DNA from: an uncultured Eubacterium sp.
GTDB lineage: Bacteria > Bacillota > Clostridia > Lachnospirales > Lachnospiraceae
Reading direction: 5' to 3'
Assembly (NCBI GenBank): GCA_910583555.1
Contig: CAJTXO010000004.1
Coordinates: forward strand, 1-64,000
Length of the DNA stretch: 64,000 nucleotides
Notes under the pieces: generated by a model
The model's input: the letters and a program-made list of their open reading frames with translations, nothing else
What the model was told of the DNA's origin: nothing
The model's database searches: none
Shown here: piece by piece, positions 27,276 to 35,548 of the stretch
How positions within the stretch are numbered: position 1 is the stretch's first letter
Layout: every line of letters starts with the position of its first letter
Translations under genes and position numbers: made by a program

Positions 27276-28279
27276 ATCAGAGGGGTAAGCAGGTGATCAG
27301 ACGGTCGTGGCACTGGATCGTATTATTTTTATGTACGGACATTATTTTTATTTTTGTTACATGGATCGTGCGCCGGGAGGCAATTGCATCGGTATCCCTG
27401 TTTCTTATTCTTTTTACAGTATTGATGCTGATCGTGGGGTGGTGGGCGCAGTGGCGGCGTCAAAAAAAAGACGAAGCCGTGTTACTCTGTTTTCTGGATG
27501 CGCCTGGTGAAAAAACAAGAGCCGATGTCCTGGCGCGATTTGGAGACAGCCTGCCGGCCAAGGAACTTTGCGCGCGCCTTTTGTCCCTGTTATGCCAGAT
27601 CAATGAACTAACGGTGGATCTGTCCGGGTACCGGGAATACATCGAGACGTGGGTACACGAAGTAAAAACGCCCCTGTCACTTTCTGCGCTTGTACTCGGC
27701 AACCACCAAGGCGAGATGTCGCCCTACGTATACGACCGGTTTCAATATATCTGGCACCGGCTCAATGAGGATGTGGAACGGATCCTTTATTATGCCCGTC
27801 TGCAGACAGGGAATACCGACATTAAATATACCGCGTTCCGGCTCGATGACTGTGTCCGCGACGTATTGGAAGAATACCGGCCATTTATGGAGGAAAAAAA
27901 GATTTCACTGAACGCCAGGTTAGAGCAGGCCCAAGTTGTTTCTGACCGCAAGATCGTTTCCTTTATTTTATCGCAGTTTATGAGTAATGCGGTAAAATAC
28001 GCGGACAATAGAGAGGGAAGCATATCCGTTTCCATAGGCCGGAGCGGGGAGAAGATTAAAATATGTATTTACAATAATGGCGACGGCATACAGCCGGAAG
28101 ACGCCCCGTTCGTATTCGATAAAGGCTTTACGGGGAATTATCAGGGGCAGTCAAACGCAACCGGGATGGGATTATACCTCGCAAAAAAATATGCGGAAAA
28201 GCTTTGTGCGGATGTTGGTCTGGATGATGGGATACCCTATGATAAGGGGTTTGGCGTGTCGTTAGTTTTTTTGTTGTAA
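27272..28279 (+). CDS. Intramembrane-sensing histidine kinase, BceS-like
   Basis: 335 residues. Two N-terminal helices (about 12-32 and 38-58) are joined by a loop of only a few residues, the hallmark of kinases that receive their signal from a partner ABC permease. The phospho-His is His129 in ETWVHEVKTPLS, and the ATPase domain has FMSNAVKYAD, IYNNGDGI and GMGLYLAKKYAEKL. ATG 27272 overlaps the regulator stop by four bases. Confidence 0.93.
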   Translation: MNQRGKQVIRRSWHWIVLFLCTDIIFIFVTWIVRREAIASVSLFLILFTVLMLIVGWWAQWRRQKKDEAVLLCFLDAPGEKTRADVLARFGDSLPAKELCARLLSLLCQINELTVDLSGYREYIETWVHEVKTPLSLSALVLGNHQGEMSPYVYDRFQYIWHRLNEDVERILYYARLQTGNTDIKYTAFRLDDCVRDVLEEYRPFMEEKKISLNARLEQAQVVSDRKIVSFILSQFMSNAVKYADNREGSISVSIGRSGEKIKICIYNNGDGIQPEDAPFVFDKGFTGNYQGQSNATGMGLYLAKKYAEKLCADVGLDDGIPYDKGFGVSLVFLL

Positions 28280-28334
28280 GCGCGATTTATATAAATTATA
28301 TCATGGAGTTTTTGCGTTTCATCTTGATAAGATG

Positions 28335-28363
28335 TGGACTTAGATACAATGGCGTGGTATACT
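28335..28363 (+). promoter_or_regulatory. Possible promoter for the DUF5131 gene
   Basis: TGGACT (28335-28340), 17-base spacer, TATACT (28358-28363), 97 bases before ATG 28460. The rest of the 180-base gap between the kinase and this gene shows nothing else clear. Confidence 0.35.
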
Positions 28364-28459
28364 GTTATTGTTGTAAGAGACAATTGGGTGTTTATGAGAT
28401 GTAGGATATTAAAAGGGTGCATTTAGAGATTACAATTACGAAAAATCGAGGTTTTAGAT

Positions 28460-29176
28460 ATGGCAATGTGGAACCCGTGGCGTGGTTGCCGTAAATGCAG
28501 CGAAGGCTGTTTATACTGTTATATCCATAAAGGTGATGTCAAGCGTGGTATCAATACGGCTGAAATTGTAAAGACAAAGGATTTTACAAAGCCCGTAGAG
28601 AGAAAGAAAAATGGTGAATACAAGATGAAATCAGGAATTGTTTATCTTTGTTTTTCCACCGATTTTCTCATAGAAGAAGCAGACAGTTGGCGTAGTGACT
28701 GTTGGCAGATGATAAGGCAGCGTCAGGATTGCACGTTCCTTTTTCTCACAAAACGTATAGACCGATTTATGGATTGCATTCCTGATGATTGGGGCAGCGG
28801 ATATGAAAATGTTGTAGTCTGTTGCACCATAGAAAATCAGAAAAATGCGGATTACAGGCTCAGTATATTCAAAGAACTGCCAATAAAACATAAGTGTATT
28901 ACCGCACAGCCTTTAATCGAAGCAATTCGTATTGAAAACTATCTTGATGGCATTGAGCTTGTTGTGGTTGGTGGCGAATCGGACAGAAATGCCCGTACTC
29001 TTGACTACGATTGGGTATTGGATATTCGAGAACAATGTATTCGGAAAAAGGTCAATTTTGAGTTTCGTCAATGTGGCACACACTTTATAAAAGACGGAAA
29101 GAACTACACGATTCGAACAAGGGATTTAGCGGGGCAAGCAAAACTTGCTAACATTGATTACAATGTGAATGGGTAA
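28460..29176 (+). CDS. DUF5131 (phage Gp37/Gp68-like) protein
   Basis: A 238-residue protein beginning MAMWNPWRGCRKCSEGCLYC, the characteristic Cys cluster (C-x2-C-x3-C-x2-C here) of the DUF5131 family, followed by FLTKR, VVGGESDRNARTLDYDWV and FRQCGTHF, all typical. The family occurs in phages and mobile elements and looks like a radical-SAM relative; its reaction is unknown. It is the first gene of an AT-rich accessory patch whose base composition differs from the GC-richer regulatory genes before it, which suggests transfer. Confidence 0.85.
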   Translation: MAMWNPWRGCRKCSEGCLYCYIHKGDVKRGINTAEIVKTKDFTKPVERKKNGEYKMKSGIVYLCFSTDFLIEEADSWRSDCWQMIRQRQDCTFLFLTKRIDRFMDCIPDDWGSGYENVVVCCTIENQKNADYRLSIFKELPIKHKCITAQPLIEAIRIENYLDGIELVVVGGESDRNARTLDYDWVLDIREQCIRKKVNFEFRQCGTHFIKDGKNYTIRTRDLAGQAKLANIDYNVNG

Positions 29177-29189
29177 ACAGAGTGATGAC

Positions 29190-29233
29190 TTCCCATTTGT
29201 GTAGGAGTTAGGCAGAGAAAGAAATCGGGATTT
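29190..29233 (+). repeat. 44-bp direct repeat, copy 1
   Basis: Matches 30067-30110 at 38 of 44 positions, with the first 21 bases identical (TTCCCATTTGTGTAGGAGTTA). Lies just upstream of the histidine phosphatase gene. Confidence 0.85.
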
Positions 29234-29257
29234 GAAGAGTTGGATAGGAGAAATAAC

Positions 29258-29797
29258 ATGACAACCTTTTATTTTATCCGTCATGGGGAAATGGATACCA
29301 CTATGGCTGGAAGAAAATTTTACAAAGGATTCAGCTACAACATGATGACTTTATCGGAAAAAGGGATTTCTCAGATACACGAAACGGCAAAGGATACAAG
29401 GCTGGCTGATGCCGAATTGATTATCACATCTCCTTTTGGCAGAGCAGTACATAGCGCGGCCATCCTGTCAAAGGATTTAGGAGTTGAAATGCGAGTGGAA
29501 ACGGATTTGCATGAGTGGCTGGCGGATATCGTTAACTATGATTTTTTGTCTGATGAAGAGGCAGGAAGCTATTATAGATGCCTTGCAGAAAATAATGGGC
29601 ATCATCCAGAGGGAGAGGAGTGCATATGGGAATCTGCTGACCAAATGAAAAAACGTGTCATGGCAGTGTTAGATAAATACAAGAATTACAGTACAATTAT
29701 TGTTATGTGCCATGGAACATTGATGCAGTATGTATTAGGAACCGAGCATCCCGAAAATGGTCAAATTGTGAAATTCATATATGCCAAGAAAGATTGA
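29258..29797 (+). CDS. Histidine phosphatase family protein
   Basis: A 179-residue enzyme with the RHGE motif of the phosphoglycerate-mutase-like superfamily (MTTFYFIRHGEMD; catalytic His near residue 9), a second-half Arg in SPFGRAVHSA and the late catalytic His in MCHGTLMQY near residue 150. Substrate unknown; many small members dephosphorylate sugar phosphates or nucleotides. ATG 29258 follows AGGAGAAATAAC. It lies between the two copies of the 44-bp repeat. Confidence 0.87.
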   Translation: MTTFYFIRHGEMDTTMAGRKFYKGFSYNMMTLSEKGISQIHETAKDTRLADAELIITSPFGRAVHSAAILSKDLGVEMRVETDLHEWLADIVNYDFLSDEEAGSYYRCLAENNGHHPEGEECIWESADQMKKRVMAVLDKYKNYSTIIVMCHGTLMQYVLGTEHPENGQIVKFIYAKKD

Positions 29798-30128
29798 GAT
29801 ATAACTTCGGGTTTGTGAACGGGAATGGATTTTGAAGAAGGTGGTTATATGTTGCCTATGGTAAGTGTCTGGGATGGATGAGAACAAGGCGTACATCGTG
29901 GGAATGCTTCATGATATTTGAGAATCATTTTTGAAATAGAACAGGATTTGAATTGTGCTCTCCATGGGAAAAGAGCTTTTTTCATGGATTTTCTTGAATG
30001 GCTAAAAGAAGCACTTAAACACACGTCTATTATCGTAGTTACAGGAAACTTATAATTACTTACCAATTCCCATTTGTGTAGGAGTTAAGCAGCGCAGAAA
30101 ATCGGAATTTATTAAGGAGGACAAAACA
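29798..30128. other. Gene-free stretch holding a decayed coding remnant and repeat copy 2
   Basis: No intact gene. On the plus strand broken reading fragments appear, the clearest being FFMDFLEWLKEALKHTSIIV near 29980-30045, followed by VTGNL and a stop. This suggests the end of a lost gene that I cannot identify. The second copy of the 44-bp repeat occupies 30067-30110. Confidence 0.4.
30067..30110 (+). repeat. 44-bp direct repeat, copy 2
   Basis: Second copy of the segment at 29190-29233, 877 bases away in the same orientation, again just upstream of a small accessory gene (cytidine deaminase-like). Confidence 0.85.
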
Positions 30129-30521
30129 GTGAACAAAGAATGGAAAATGTTATATGAAGAAGCAATGAGCGTTTTGAACCCTCATGATGTTTCAAATAAA
30201 ATGTGGGTAGGGAGTGTGGCATCTGCCGTACTCACGAAAAAAGGTAATATTTATAAGGGTATATGCATTGATACGGACGGCTCTATAGGGATGTGCGCGG
30301 AAAGAAATGCTTTATCAACAATGCTTACATATGGCGAAAGTGAGATTACAAAAGTGGTTTCAGTATATAAAGATGGAAATATAATTCCATCTTGTGGTAT
30401 TTGTAGAGAATTTATGATGCATTTAGGCGGAGATGTGGAAAATATTGAAATTCTACTGGATAAAGAAGGGCGGACAACAACATTGATTGATTTGATGCCT
30501 GAATATCCACGACATAAATAA
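30129..30521 (+). CDS. Cytidine/blasticidin deaminase-like enzyme
   Basis: A 130-residue zinc deaminase of the cytidine deaminase fold: MCAERNAL provides the zinc Cys and catalytic Glu (CAE, residues about 58-60), and PSCGICREFM the two further zinc Cys. The layout and size match cytidine deaminase and its blasticidin-S deaminase relatives; which substrate applies cannot be told. The start is GTG 30129 (MNKEWK), 8 bases after AAGGAGG. It is AT-rich like its neighbours. Confidence 0.85.
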   Translation: MNKEWKMLYEEAMSVLNPHDVSNKMWVGSVASAVLTKKGNIYKGICIDTDGSIGMCAERNALSTMLTYGESEITKVVSVYKDGNIIPSCGICREFMMHLGGDVENIEILLDKEGRTTTLIDLMPEYPRHK

Positions 30522-30565
30522 ATTCAAGTTTAAGGAGAAAACTAAGTAATAAAGGAGATTTTGTA

Positions 30566-31660
30566 ATGGTATTGCAAGACAATGTAATGAAAGAATATTT
30601 AAAAAATGTTTATTTTATAACAGGAACACCTTGTGGAGGAAAGACAACGATTTCAAGAGAGTTAGCAAAACGACACAATCTATTGGTTTACGATGTTGAT
30701 GAGCAATTTGAGAAACATCAACAAGTTTCAAATGCTACTTTTCAACCATCAATGAATAAGAAGTTTAAAGATGCGGATGAATTCTTTTTGCGTACTGTGG
30801 ATGATTATAAAAAGTGGTTGCTTGATAATACACGAGAACAATTAGACTTTGTATTATTGGATTTGATTCGTCTTTCTCAAGATCAAATTGTACTATGTGA
30901 TTGTCATTTAACTATGGAGCAGGCACAACAGATTACGGAACCACCTAGAATTGTTTTTTTATTAAAGGAACCTTCTAATATAATTGATGATTATTGTAAC
31001 CGCCCAGACCATCAAGGTTTTTGTGATTTTATTTCAAGTGCGTCTGATGTTGAAAAAGCAAAAGAGACATTAAATGCAACTTTGAGAAGTCTCAATGAGA
31101 AATATTATTGTGATATCAAAAAAAGCGGTTATTTTTGGCTTGAACGAACACCTCAGAGTACAGTTGAGGAAACAACAGGCAAAGTAGAACGATATTTCGG
31201 GTTAGAAAGTTTACCAGAAATTAAAAAGGTAGATAGAAATACAGAATTGGCAGATGGATTAGTTCGCTTTGTAGAGAACTTTTCTTGGGAGGATGTGAAA
31301 GAACATACGTTGCAGGTGCTCCGTAATTGGGAGTTTAGTGAGTGGGAGACTATGTTTGTGGCATTAGTCAACAATCAGATTGTCGGAATGGTATCTATTG
31401 CGAAAACTGATTACTACCCATTACCTGGCATTTATCCTTGGGTATCTAGCATATTTGTGACAGAAGAATATCGTGGGCATAGGATTAGCGAAAAGTTGAT
31501 TGAAGCTGCGAACCAATATGCGAAGTCGCTTGGATTTAAAAAAACCTACATTCCGTCAGAACATGTTGGCTTATATGAGAAGTACGGATATCATTATATT
31601 AAAGATATTGTAAACTATGGAAATGGGATAGACCGATTGTATGTCAAACAATTGGGTTAA
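30566..31660 (+). CDS. P-loop kinase-like / GNAT acetyltransferase fusion
   Basis: A 364-residue two-domain protein. Residues 1-210 form a P-loop domain with Walker A GTPCGGKTT (about 19-27) and a kinase-like arrangement (LVYDVDEQ; FVLLDLIRLS). Residues 225-364 form a GNAT domain with WVSSIFVTEEYRGHRISEKL (acetyl-CoA site) and HVGLYEKYGY. Kinase plus acetyltransferase fusions exist among antibiotic-modifying enzymes, but this P-loop type is not an APH fold, so a resistance role is only a guess. ATG 30566 is behind AAAGGAG. Codon and base composition match the AT-rich accessory patch. Confidence 0.8.
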   Translation: MVLQDNVMKEYLKNVYFITGTPCGGKTTISRELAKRHNLLVYDVDEQFEKHQQVSNATFQPSMNKKFKDADEFFLRTVDDYKKWLLDNTREQLDFVLLDLIRLSQDQIVLCDCHLTMEQAQQITEPPRIVFLLKEPSNIIDDYCNRPDHQGFCDFISSASDVEKAKETLNATLRSLNEKYYCDIKKSGYFWLERTPQSTVEETTGKVERYFGLESLPEIKKVDRNTELADGLVRFVENFSWEDVKEHTLQVLRNWEFSEWETMFVALVNNQIVGMVSIAKTDYYPLPGIYPWVSSIFVTEEYRGHRISEKLIEAANQYAKSLGFKKTYIPSEHVGLYEKYGYHYIKDIVNYGNGIDRLYVKQLG

Positions 31661-31680
31661 TTATTGTCTCAAATTGGGCA

Positions 31681-31709
31681 TTGACAAAAGAAAGAAGTTG
31701 TGATAAAGT
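31681..31709 (+). promoter_or_regulatory. Promoter of the T-box leader
   Basis: TTGACA (31681-31686), 17-base spacer, TAAAGT (31704-31709). Transcription would begin near 31716 and read into the T-box. Confidence 0.65.
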
Positions 31710-31715
31710 ACCGAT

Positions 31716-31972
31716 AATAACATAAGAAAAGCGATGACGGAAAAGAGTAGTTTAGTTGGAAGCATCCAGAGAGAATAGCGCTTGGTGGAAGCTATTTATG
31801 TGGAAAGTAGACGAAAACCATTCCTGAGCTGTAATGCTGAAATGAGTAAGCGTTACCGTACGCCTGCGTTAAAGGATAGGATTTGATGGAATCTGAAGTG
31901 AAAAGTTAAGGTGGAACCGTGCTGAACGCACCCTTAAGACGATACGATCATGGTCTTATGGGTGCTTTTCTT
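31716..31972 (+). promoter_or_regulatory. T-box riboswitch, threonine-specific, upstream of thrS
   Basis: The conserved T-box sequence AGGTGGAACCGTG lies at 31909-31921. Stem I landmarks precede it (GATGACGGAAAAGAGTAG, GAGAGAATAGCG, GGTGGAAGC). In the specifier region GAAAACCATTCCTGAG, the codon ACC at 31817-31819 specifies threonine, agreeing with the downstream gene. The terminator stem GCACCCTTAAGAC (31928-31940) pairs with GTCTTATGGGTGC (31953-31965, one mismatch) and is followed by TTTTCTT. Uncharged tRNA-Thr would favour the antiterminator and let thrS be transcribed (established T-box mechanism). Confidence 0.92.
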
Positions 31973-32020
31973 ATGTTGTTGCCAATAGAAAACGTTGAAA
32001 AAAGAAAGGAGCAGCAAATT

Positions 32021-33775
32021 ATGAAGGTTCTGCGAAAAAATGGAGAAATGGTAGAAGTGAATTTTGAAGAACAGGAGGGCAAAAAGGCATTTTGGCACAC
32101 GAGCGCACATGTGCTCGCACAGGCGGTAAAACGCTTATATCCGGAAACGAAGTGCGCCATTGGGCCGGCGATCGAAAATGGATTTTATTATGATTTTCAA
32201 TTTGATTTTCCATTTACAGAGGAGCATTTGAAGACAATTGAAGCAGAAATGCGAAAAATTGTAAAGGAGTCACTCTCCCTGCAAGTCTGTGAGAAGTCAA
32301 GAGAAGAAGCTCTTAGCATTATGGATCAAGCAGGTGAAACATATAAAATGGAGTTGATTCAGGAACTGAATGAGACGGAACAAATCAGCTTCTATAAGCA
32401 GGGAGAATATGAGGAATTTTGTGCGGGGCCACATATTTCTAATGTGTGTCAGATTAAAGCGATCAAGCTATTGTCAGTGGCAGGGGCTTATTGGAGAGGC
32501 AGCGAAAAAAATCAAATGCTTACGAGGATTTATGGTATTTCTTTTCCCCAAAAGGCACAATTGAATGAATATCTGCATATGGTTGACGAAGCAAAAGCCA
32601 GGGATCACAGAAAATTGGGAAAGGAACTTGGAATATTTACGATTTTTGATGAAGGACCGGGATTACCGGTATTCCTGCCAAGGGGAATGGTGTTGAAAAA
32701 CCTGCTCATTGATTATTGGAGGAAAATCCACCGCAGAGAAGGATATGTTGAAATTTCTACGCCCATTATGTTGGAAAGAAATCTTTGGGAAACATCTGGT
32801 CATTGGGATTTTTATAGAGATGCCATGTACTCTCTTAAAGTTGAAGATGACGATTATGCGATCAAGCCAATGAGTTGTCCGGGGGGAATGTTAGTGTATA
32901 AACTGGAACCGAGGTCGTATAAGGAGCTTCCTATGCGAATGGGGGAATTAGGGCTTGTGCACCGTAATGAAAAGTCCGGAACATTACATGGTCTCATGAG
33001 AGTACGTTCCTTTACGCAGGATGACGCTCACATTTTTATGAGAGAAGATCAGGTAATGGATGAGATTCAAGGGGTTATGCGTCTTATTGATGAAGTTTAC
33101 CAGAAGTTTGGTTTTTCCTATGAAATTGAATTGTCAACGAGACCAGAGCATTCCATCGGCAGCGATGACGATTGGCAGCTCGCTACGGAAGCTCTAGAAA
33201 AAGCAGTGCAGGGAATGGGCAAGTCTTATGTCGTAAATAAAGGGGATGGCGCATTCTATGGCCCGAAACTTGATTTTCATATAAAAGATTCCATAGGCAG
33301 GACGTGGCAGTGCGGAACGATCCAGCTTGATTTCCAGCTTCCGCAGAGATTTGATATTGACTATATCGGGGCAGATGGAGAGAAACATCGCCCGATCATG
33401 CTGCATCGAGTTGTATTTGGCTCAATCGAACGTTTTATTGGTATTTTACTGGAACATTATGCGGGGAAATTTCCTGCGTGGATCGCGCCTGTACAGGTTA
33501 AGGTTCTTTCGGTTTCCGATAAATATAATGAGTATGCCAGAGAGATCGAGGGGACTTTGAAGGAAAATGATATCCGGGTTGAAGTGGATGATAGAAGTGA
33601 GAAACTTGGATATAAGATCCGACAGGCTCGTCTCGAAAAAGTGCCGTATATGATCGTCGTAGGTGAAAACGAGAAAAATAATATGTCGGTATCCATAAGG
33701 CAAAGAGACGCAGAGTTTGATAAACAGGACATGGGAGAAATGAGTCTTGAACAAGTCGTCAGGTTTTTGTTATAA
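32021..33775 (+). CDS. thrS: Threonyl-tRNA synthetase lacking the TGS domain
   Basis: A 584-residue class II synthetase that charges tRNA-Thr. It opens almost directly in the N2 editing domain (HTSAH near residue 27 and FCAGPH near 132, the metal-like editing residues). The catalytic core follows with MSCPGGM (zinc Cys near 290), MGELGLVHRNEKSG, TQDDAHIF and the QLDFQLPQRFDI/HRVVFGSIERF block, and an anticodon-binding domain near the end. The usual ~60-residue TGS domain is missing, as in a known short form. ATG 32021 has AAAGGAG upstream; a longer frame from GTG 31919 would translate the terminator hairpin and is rejected. Control by the T-box at 31716 is evident. Confidence 0.95.
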   Translation: MKVLRKNGEMVEVNFEEQEGKKAFWHTSAHVLAQAVKRLYPETKCAIGPAIENGFYYDFQFDFPFTEEHLKTIEAEMRKIVKESLSLQVCEKSREEALSIMDQAGETYKMELIQELNETEQISFYKQGEYEEFCAGPHISNVCQIKAIKLLSVAGAYWRGSEKNQMLTRIYGISFPQKAQLNEYLHMVDEAKARDHRKLGKELGIFTIFDEGPGLPVFLPRGMVLKNLLIDYWRKIHRREGYVEISTPIMLERNLWETSGHWDFYRDAMYSLKVEDDDYAIKPMSCPGGMLVYKLEPRSYKELPMRMGELGLVHRNEKSGTLHGLMRVRSFTQDDAHIFMREDQVMDEIQGVMRLIDEVYQKFGFSYEIELSTRPEHSIGSDDDWQLATEALEKAVQGMGKSYVVNKGDGAFYGPKLDFHIKDSIGRTWQCGTIQLDFQLPQRFDIDYIGADGEKHRPIMLHRVVFGSIERFIGILLEHYAGKFPAWIAPVQVKVLSVSDKYNEYAREIEGTLKENDIRVEVDDRSEKLGYKIRQARLEKVPYMIVVGENEKNNMSVSIRQRDAEFDKQDMGEMSLEQVVRFLL

Positions 33776-33776
33776 T
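33747..33776 (+). promoter_or_regulatory. Promoter for the two-component/ABC locus, inside the thrS 3' end
   Basis: TTGAAC (33747-33752), 18-base spacer and perfect TATAAT (33771-33776) overlap the last codons and stop of thrS. The ~125-base leader that follows (33783-33906) contains self-complementary pieces (GGCAG/CTGCC, AGTC/GACT), possibly a structured 5' leader. Confidence 0.55.
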
Positions 33777-33906
33777 GTCTTTACAGCAGGCAGGGTGAAC
33801 CGGAGCAGTCACAACGATCGACTGCCAGGAAGACGGCGATCGTCCATGTGGATTACAAGAGGTTGGAACCAGAAATTTTAATCAAAGTATAAAGACCGAG
33901 GTACGA

Positions 33907-34584
33907 ATGTTGAGCCAAAAAGTGATTATTGTAGAAGATGACATGTTATTAAATAAGGCACTGTGCAAAGCATTTGCGAACGCCGGATATGAGGTGGCGG
34001 GAGCGGCATCCATCCGGGAGGCACAACGCGAATTGGATCATGGCGCGGCGCTTCTGGTGATCGATGTCGGCCTTCCGGATGGAGACGGGTTCTCTCTCTG
34101 CAAAAAAGTGCGGGAACGCGGGAACATTCCGGTCATATTCCTGACAGCGCGCGACGAAGAGGAGGATATGCTCCGCGGCTTCGACTGCGGGGCGGACGAT
34201 TATCTCGTAAAGCCCTTTCCGATTACTGTCCTGCTAAAACACGCACAGGCAGTTTTGCGCCGGATGGGAGAAGAGGGTACGGAGACACTCTGTTATGAAG
34301 AACTCGTGATCCATTTTGAGCGTGGAGAGGTGATACGGCGTGGAGAGGTTATCAATCTTACGCCGAAAGAATACCGCCTGCTAGAACTGCTTGCCAGAAA
34401 CCGGAATAAGGTGGTCACAAAACAGATGATGCTCGAACAGCTTTGGGATGCAGAAGGTTCTTTTGTGGAGGAAAATACCGTAAATGTCACGTTATCCCGG
34501 CTGCGGAAAAAAATCGAGCCCGACCCGTCAGAACCGACCTATATAAAAAATGTATTTGGACTTGGCTATACGTTTGGAGAGTGA
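33907..34584 (+). CDS. OmpR family response regulator
   Basis: 225 residues: receiver with EDD (10-12), phospho-acceptor Asp53 in LLVIDVGLPDGDG, LTARDEEEDM and DYLVKPFP; winged helix with EENTVNVTLSRLRKKIE and VFGLGYTFGE. It is followed 2 bases later by a soluble kinase and then by an ABC ATPase and FtsX permease, an arrangement parallel to the Bce-like locus at 21-28 kb. The start ATG 33907 has a weak ribosome site (CCGAGG). Confidence 0.93.
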   Translation: MLSQKVIIVEDDMLLNKALCKAFANAGYEVAGAASIREAQRELDHGAALLVIDVGLPDGDGFSLCKKVRERGNIPVIFLTARDEEEDMLRGFDCGADDYLVKPFPITVLLKHAQAVLRRMGEEGTETLCYEELVIHFERGEVIRRGEVINLTPKEYRLLELLARNRNKVVTKQMMLEQLWDAEGSFVEENTVNVTLSRLRKKIEPDPSEPTYIKNVFGLGYTFGE

Positions 34585-34586
34585 AC

Positions 34587-35423
34587 ATGTTTCAGAGAAG
34601 GAAAGAATGGGAAGCGTTTTCCCGGATATTGGATCAGATGCTAAACGGGAGGGATCCGCATATCAACGTGGAATATCAGGACGAACTGCCCTCAAAGATC
34701 CGGTATCAGATGGTACGACTGTCAGAGAAAATACAGGGGAGCGAGCAGCAATTAAAACGAGAGCGCGATGAAATCCGTGAACTGATCGCGGATATTGCGC
34801 ATCAGATGCGAAATCCTTTGGCAAATATCGAGAGTTATCTGGAACTACTGGGCGATGTCCAGTGTGAGGCGGAGAGGCAGGAATATGTGGAAGCATTAAA
34901 AAAAACGTCATCCCAGCTGTATTTTCTGACGGAGAGTTTTATCAAGATGGCAAGGCTTGAGAACCGGATCATACAGATCAAGCCGGATGCTTCCCGTCTC
35001 TCCCAAACGATCCTGCACAGTATTTTTCAGGTGAAAAAGGCGGCGGATGAGAAGGAGATCGTCATTGACCTGGCGATGGATGATGCATTAGAACTTTCGC
35101 ACGACGCCAACTGGCTGGGGGAGGCCATTTATAACATGTTGGAAAACAGCGTAAAATATTCGCCGTCGCATTCGGTGATCCGTGTGTCTGCTGTTCAGAA
35201 TGAGATGTATACGAAAATTTCTGTCTCGGACAGCGGTATTGGCATTATAGAGGGAGAGGAAGAGCAGATCTTTCAGAGATTTTACCGGGGAAAGAGAACG
35301 GATGGACAGCCGGGGTTCGGGTTGGGACTTTATCTCGCAAGGGAAATCGTTTTGCTGCACGGAGGGTTTCTAAAAGCAAAGCGGAACACACCGGGACTCG
35401 AGATTTCCATATTCCTTCCTTAG
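34587..35423 (+). CDS. Sensor histidine kinase without membrane segments
   Basis: 278 residues. No hydrophobic helix is visible: the protein starts MFQRRKEWEAFSRILDQ, a soluble helical region, and reaches phospho-His72 quickly (ELIADIAHQMRNPLANIESY). The ATPase part has YNMLENSVKYSP, VSDSGIGI and GFGLGLYLAREIVLLHGG. A cytoplasmic kinase in an ABC-FtsX locus may take its signal by contact with the permease (inference). ATG 34587 is 2 bases after the regulator stop; the frame is open further upstream but only inside the regulator gene. Confidence 0.9.
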   Translation: MFQRRKEWEAFSRILDQMLNGRDPHINVEYQDELPSKIRYQMVRLSEKIQGSEQQLKRERDEIRELIADIAHQMRNPLANIESYLELLGDVQCEAERQEYVEALKKTSSQLYFLTESFIKMARLENRIIQIKPDASRLSQTILHSIFQVKKAADEKEIVIDLAMDDALELSHDANWLGEAIYNMLENSVKYSPSHSVIRVSAVQNEMYTKISVSDSGIGIIEGEEEQIFQRFYRGKRTDGQPGFGLGLYLAREIVLLHGGFLKAKRNTPGLEISIFLP

Positions 35424-35428
35424 AAATC

Positions 35429-35460
35429 GAGATTTCCTGAAATTGAGATTTCCTGAAATT
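35429..35460. repeat. Two exact 16-bp tandem repeats with palindromic core
   Basis: GAGATTTCCTGAAATT occurs at 35429-35444 and 35445-35460. The core ATTTC-CT-GAAAT is a dyad. They lie 5 bases after the kinase stop and 88 bases before the ABC ATPase, just like the 16-bp repeats at 23421. Confidence 0.9.
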
Positions 35461-35548
35461 TACATTCCCTAAAGATGAAAAATGTAATTAGATTGTAAGT
35501 ACTTCCTGTTAAAATGAAATTACAAAAAGAAGGACAGGAGGGATCAAA

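Noticed and set aside
29190..30110. Integron attC sites
   Set aside because: The 44-bp repeats lack the paired R/L core sites and palindromic structure of attC, and no integrase is present.
31919..32020. Longer thrS reading frame starting at GTG 31919
   Set aside because: It would translate the T-box terminator hairpin; ATG 32021 has the ribosome site and the conserved start.
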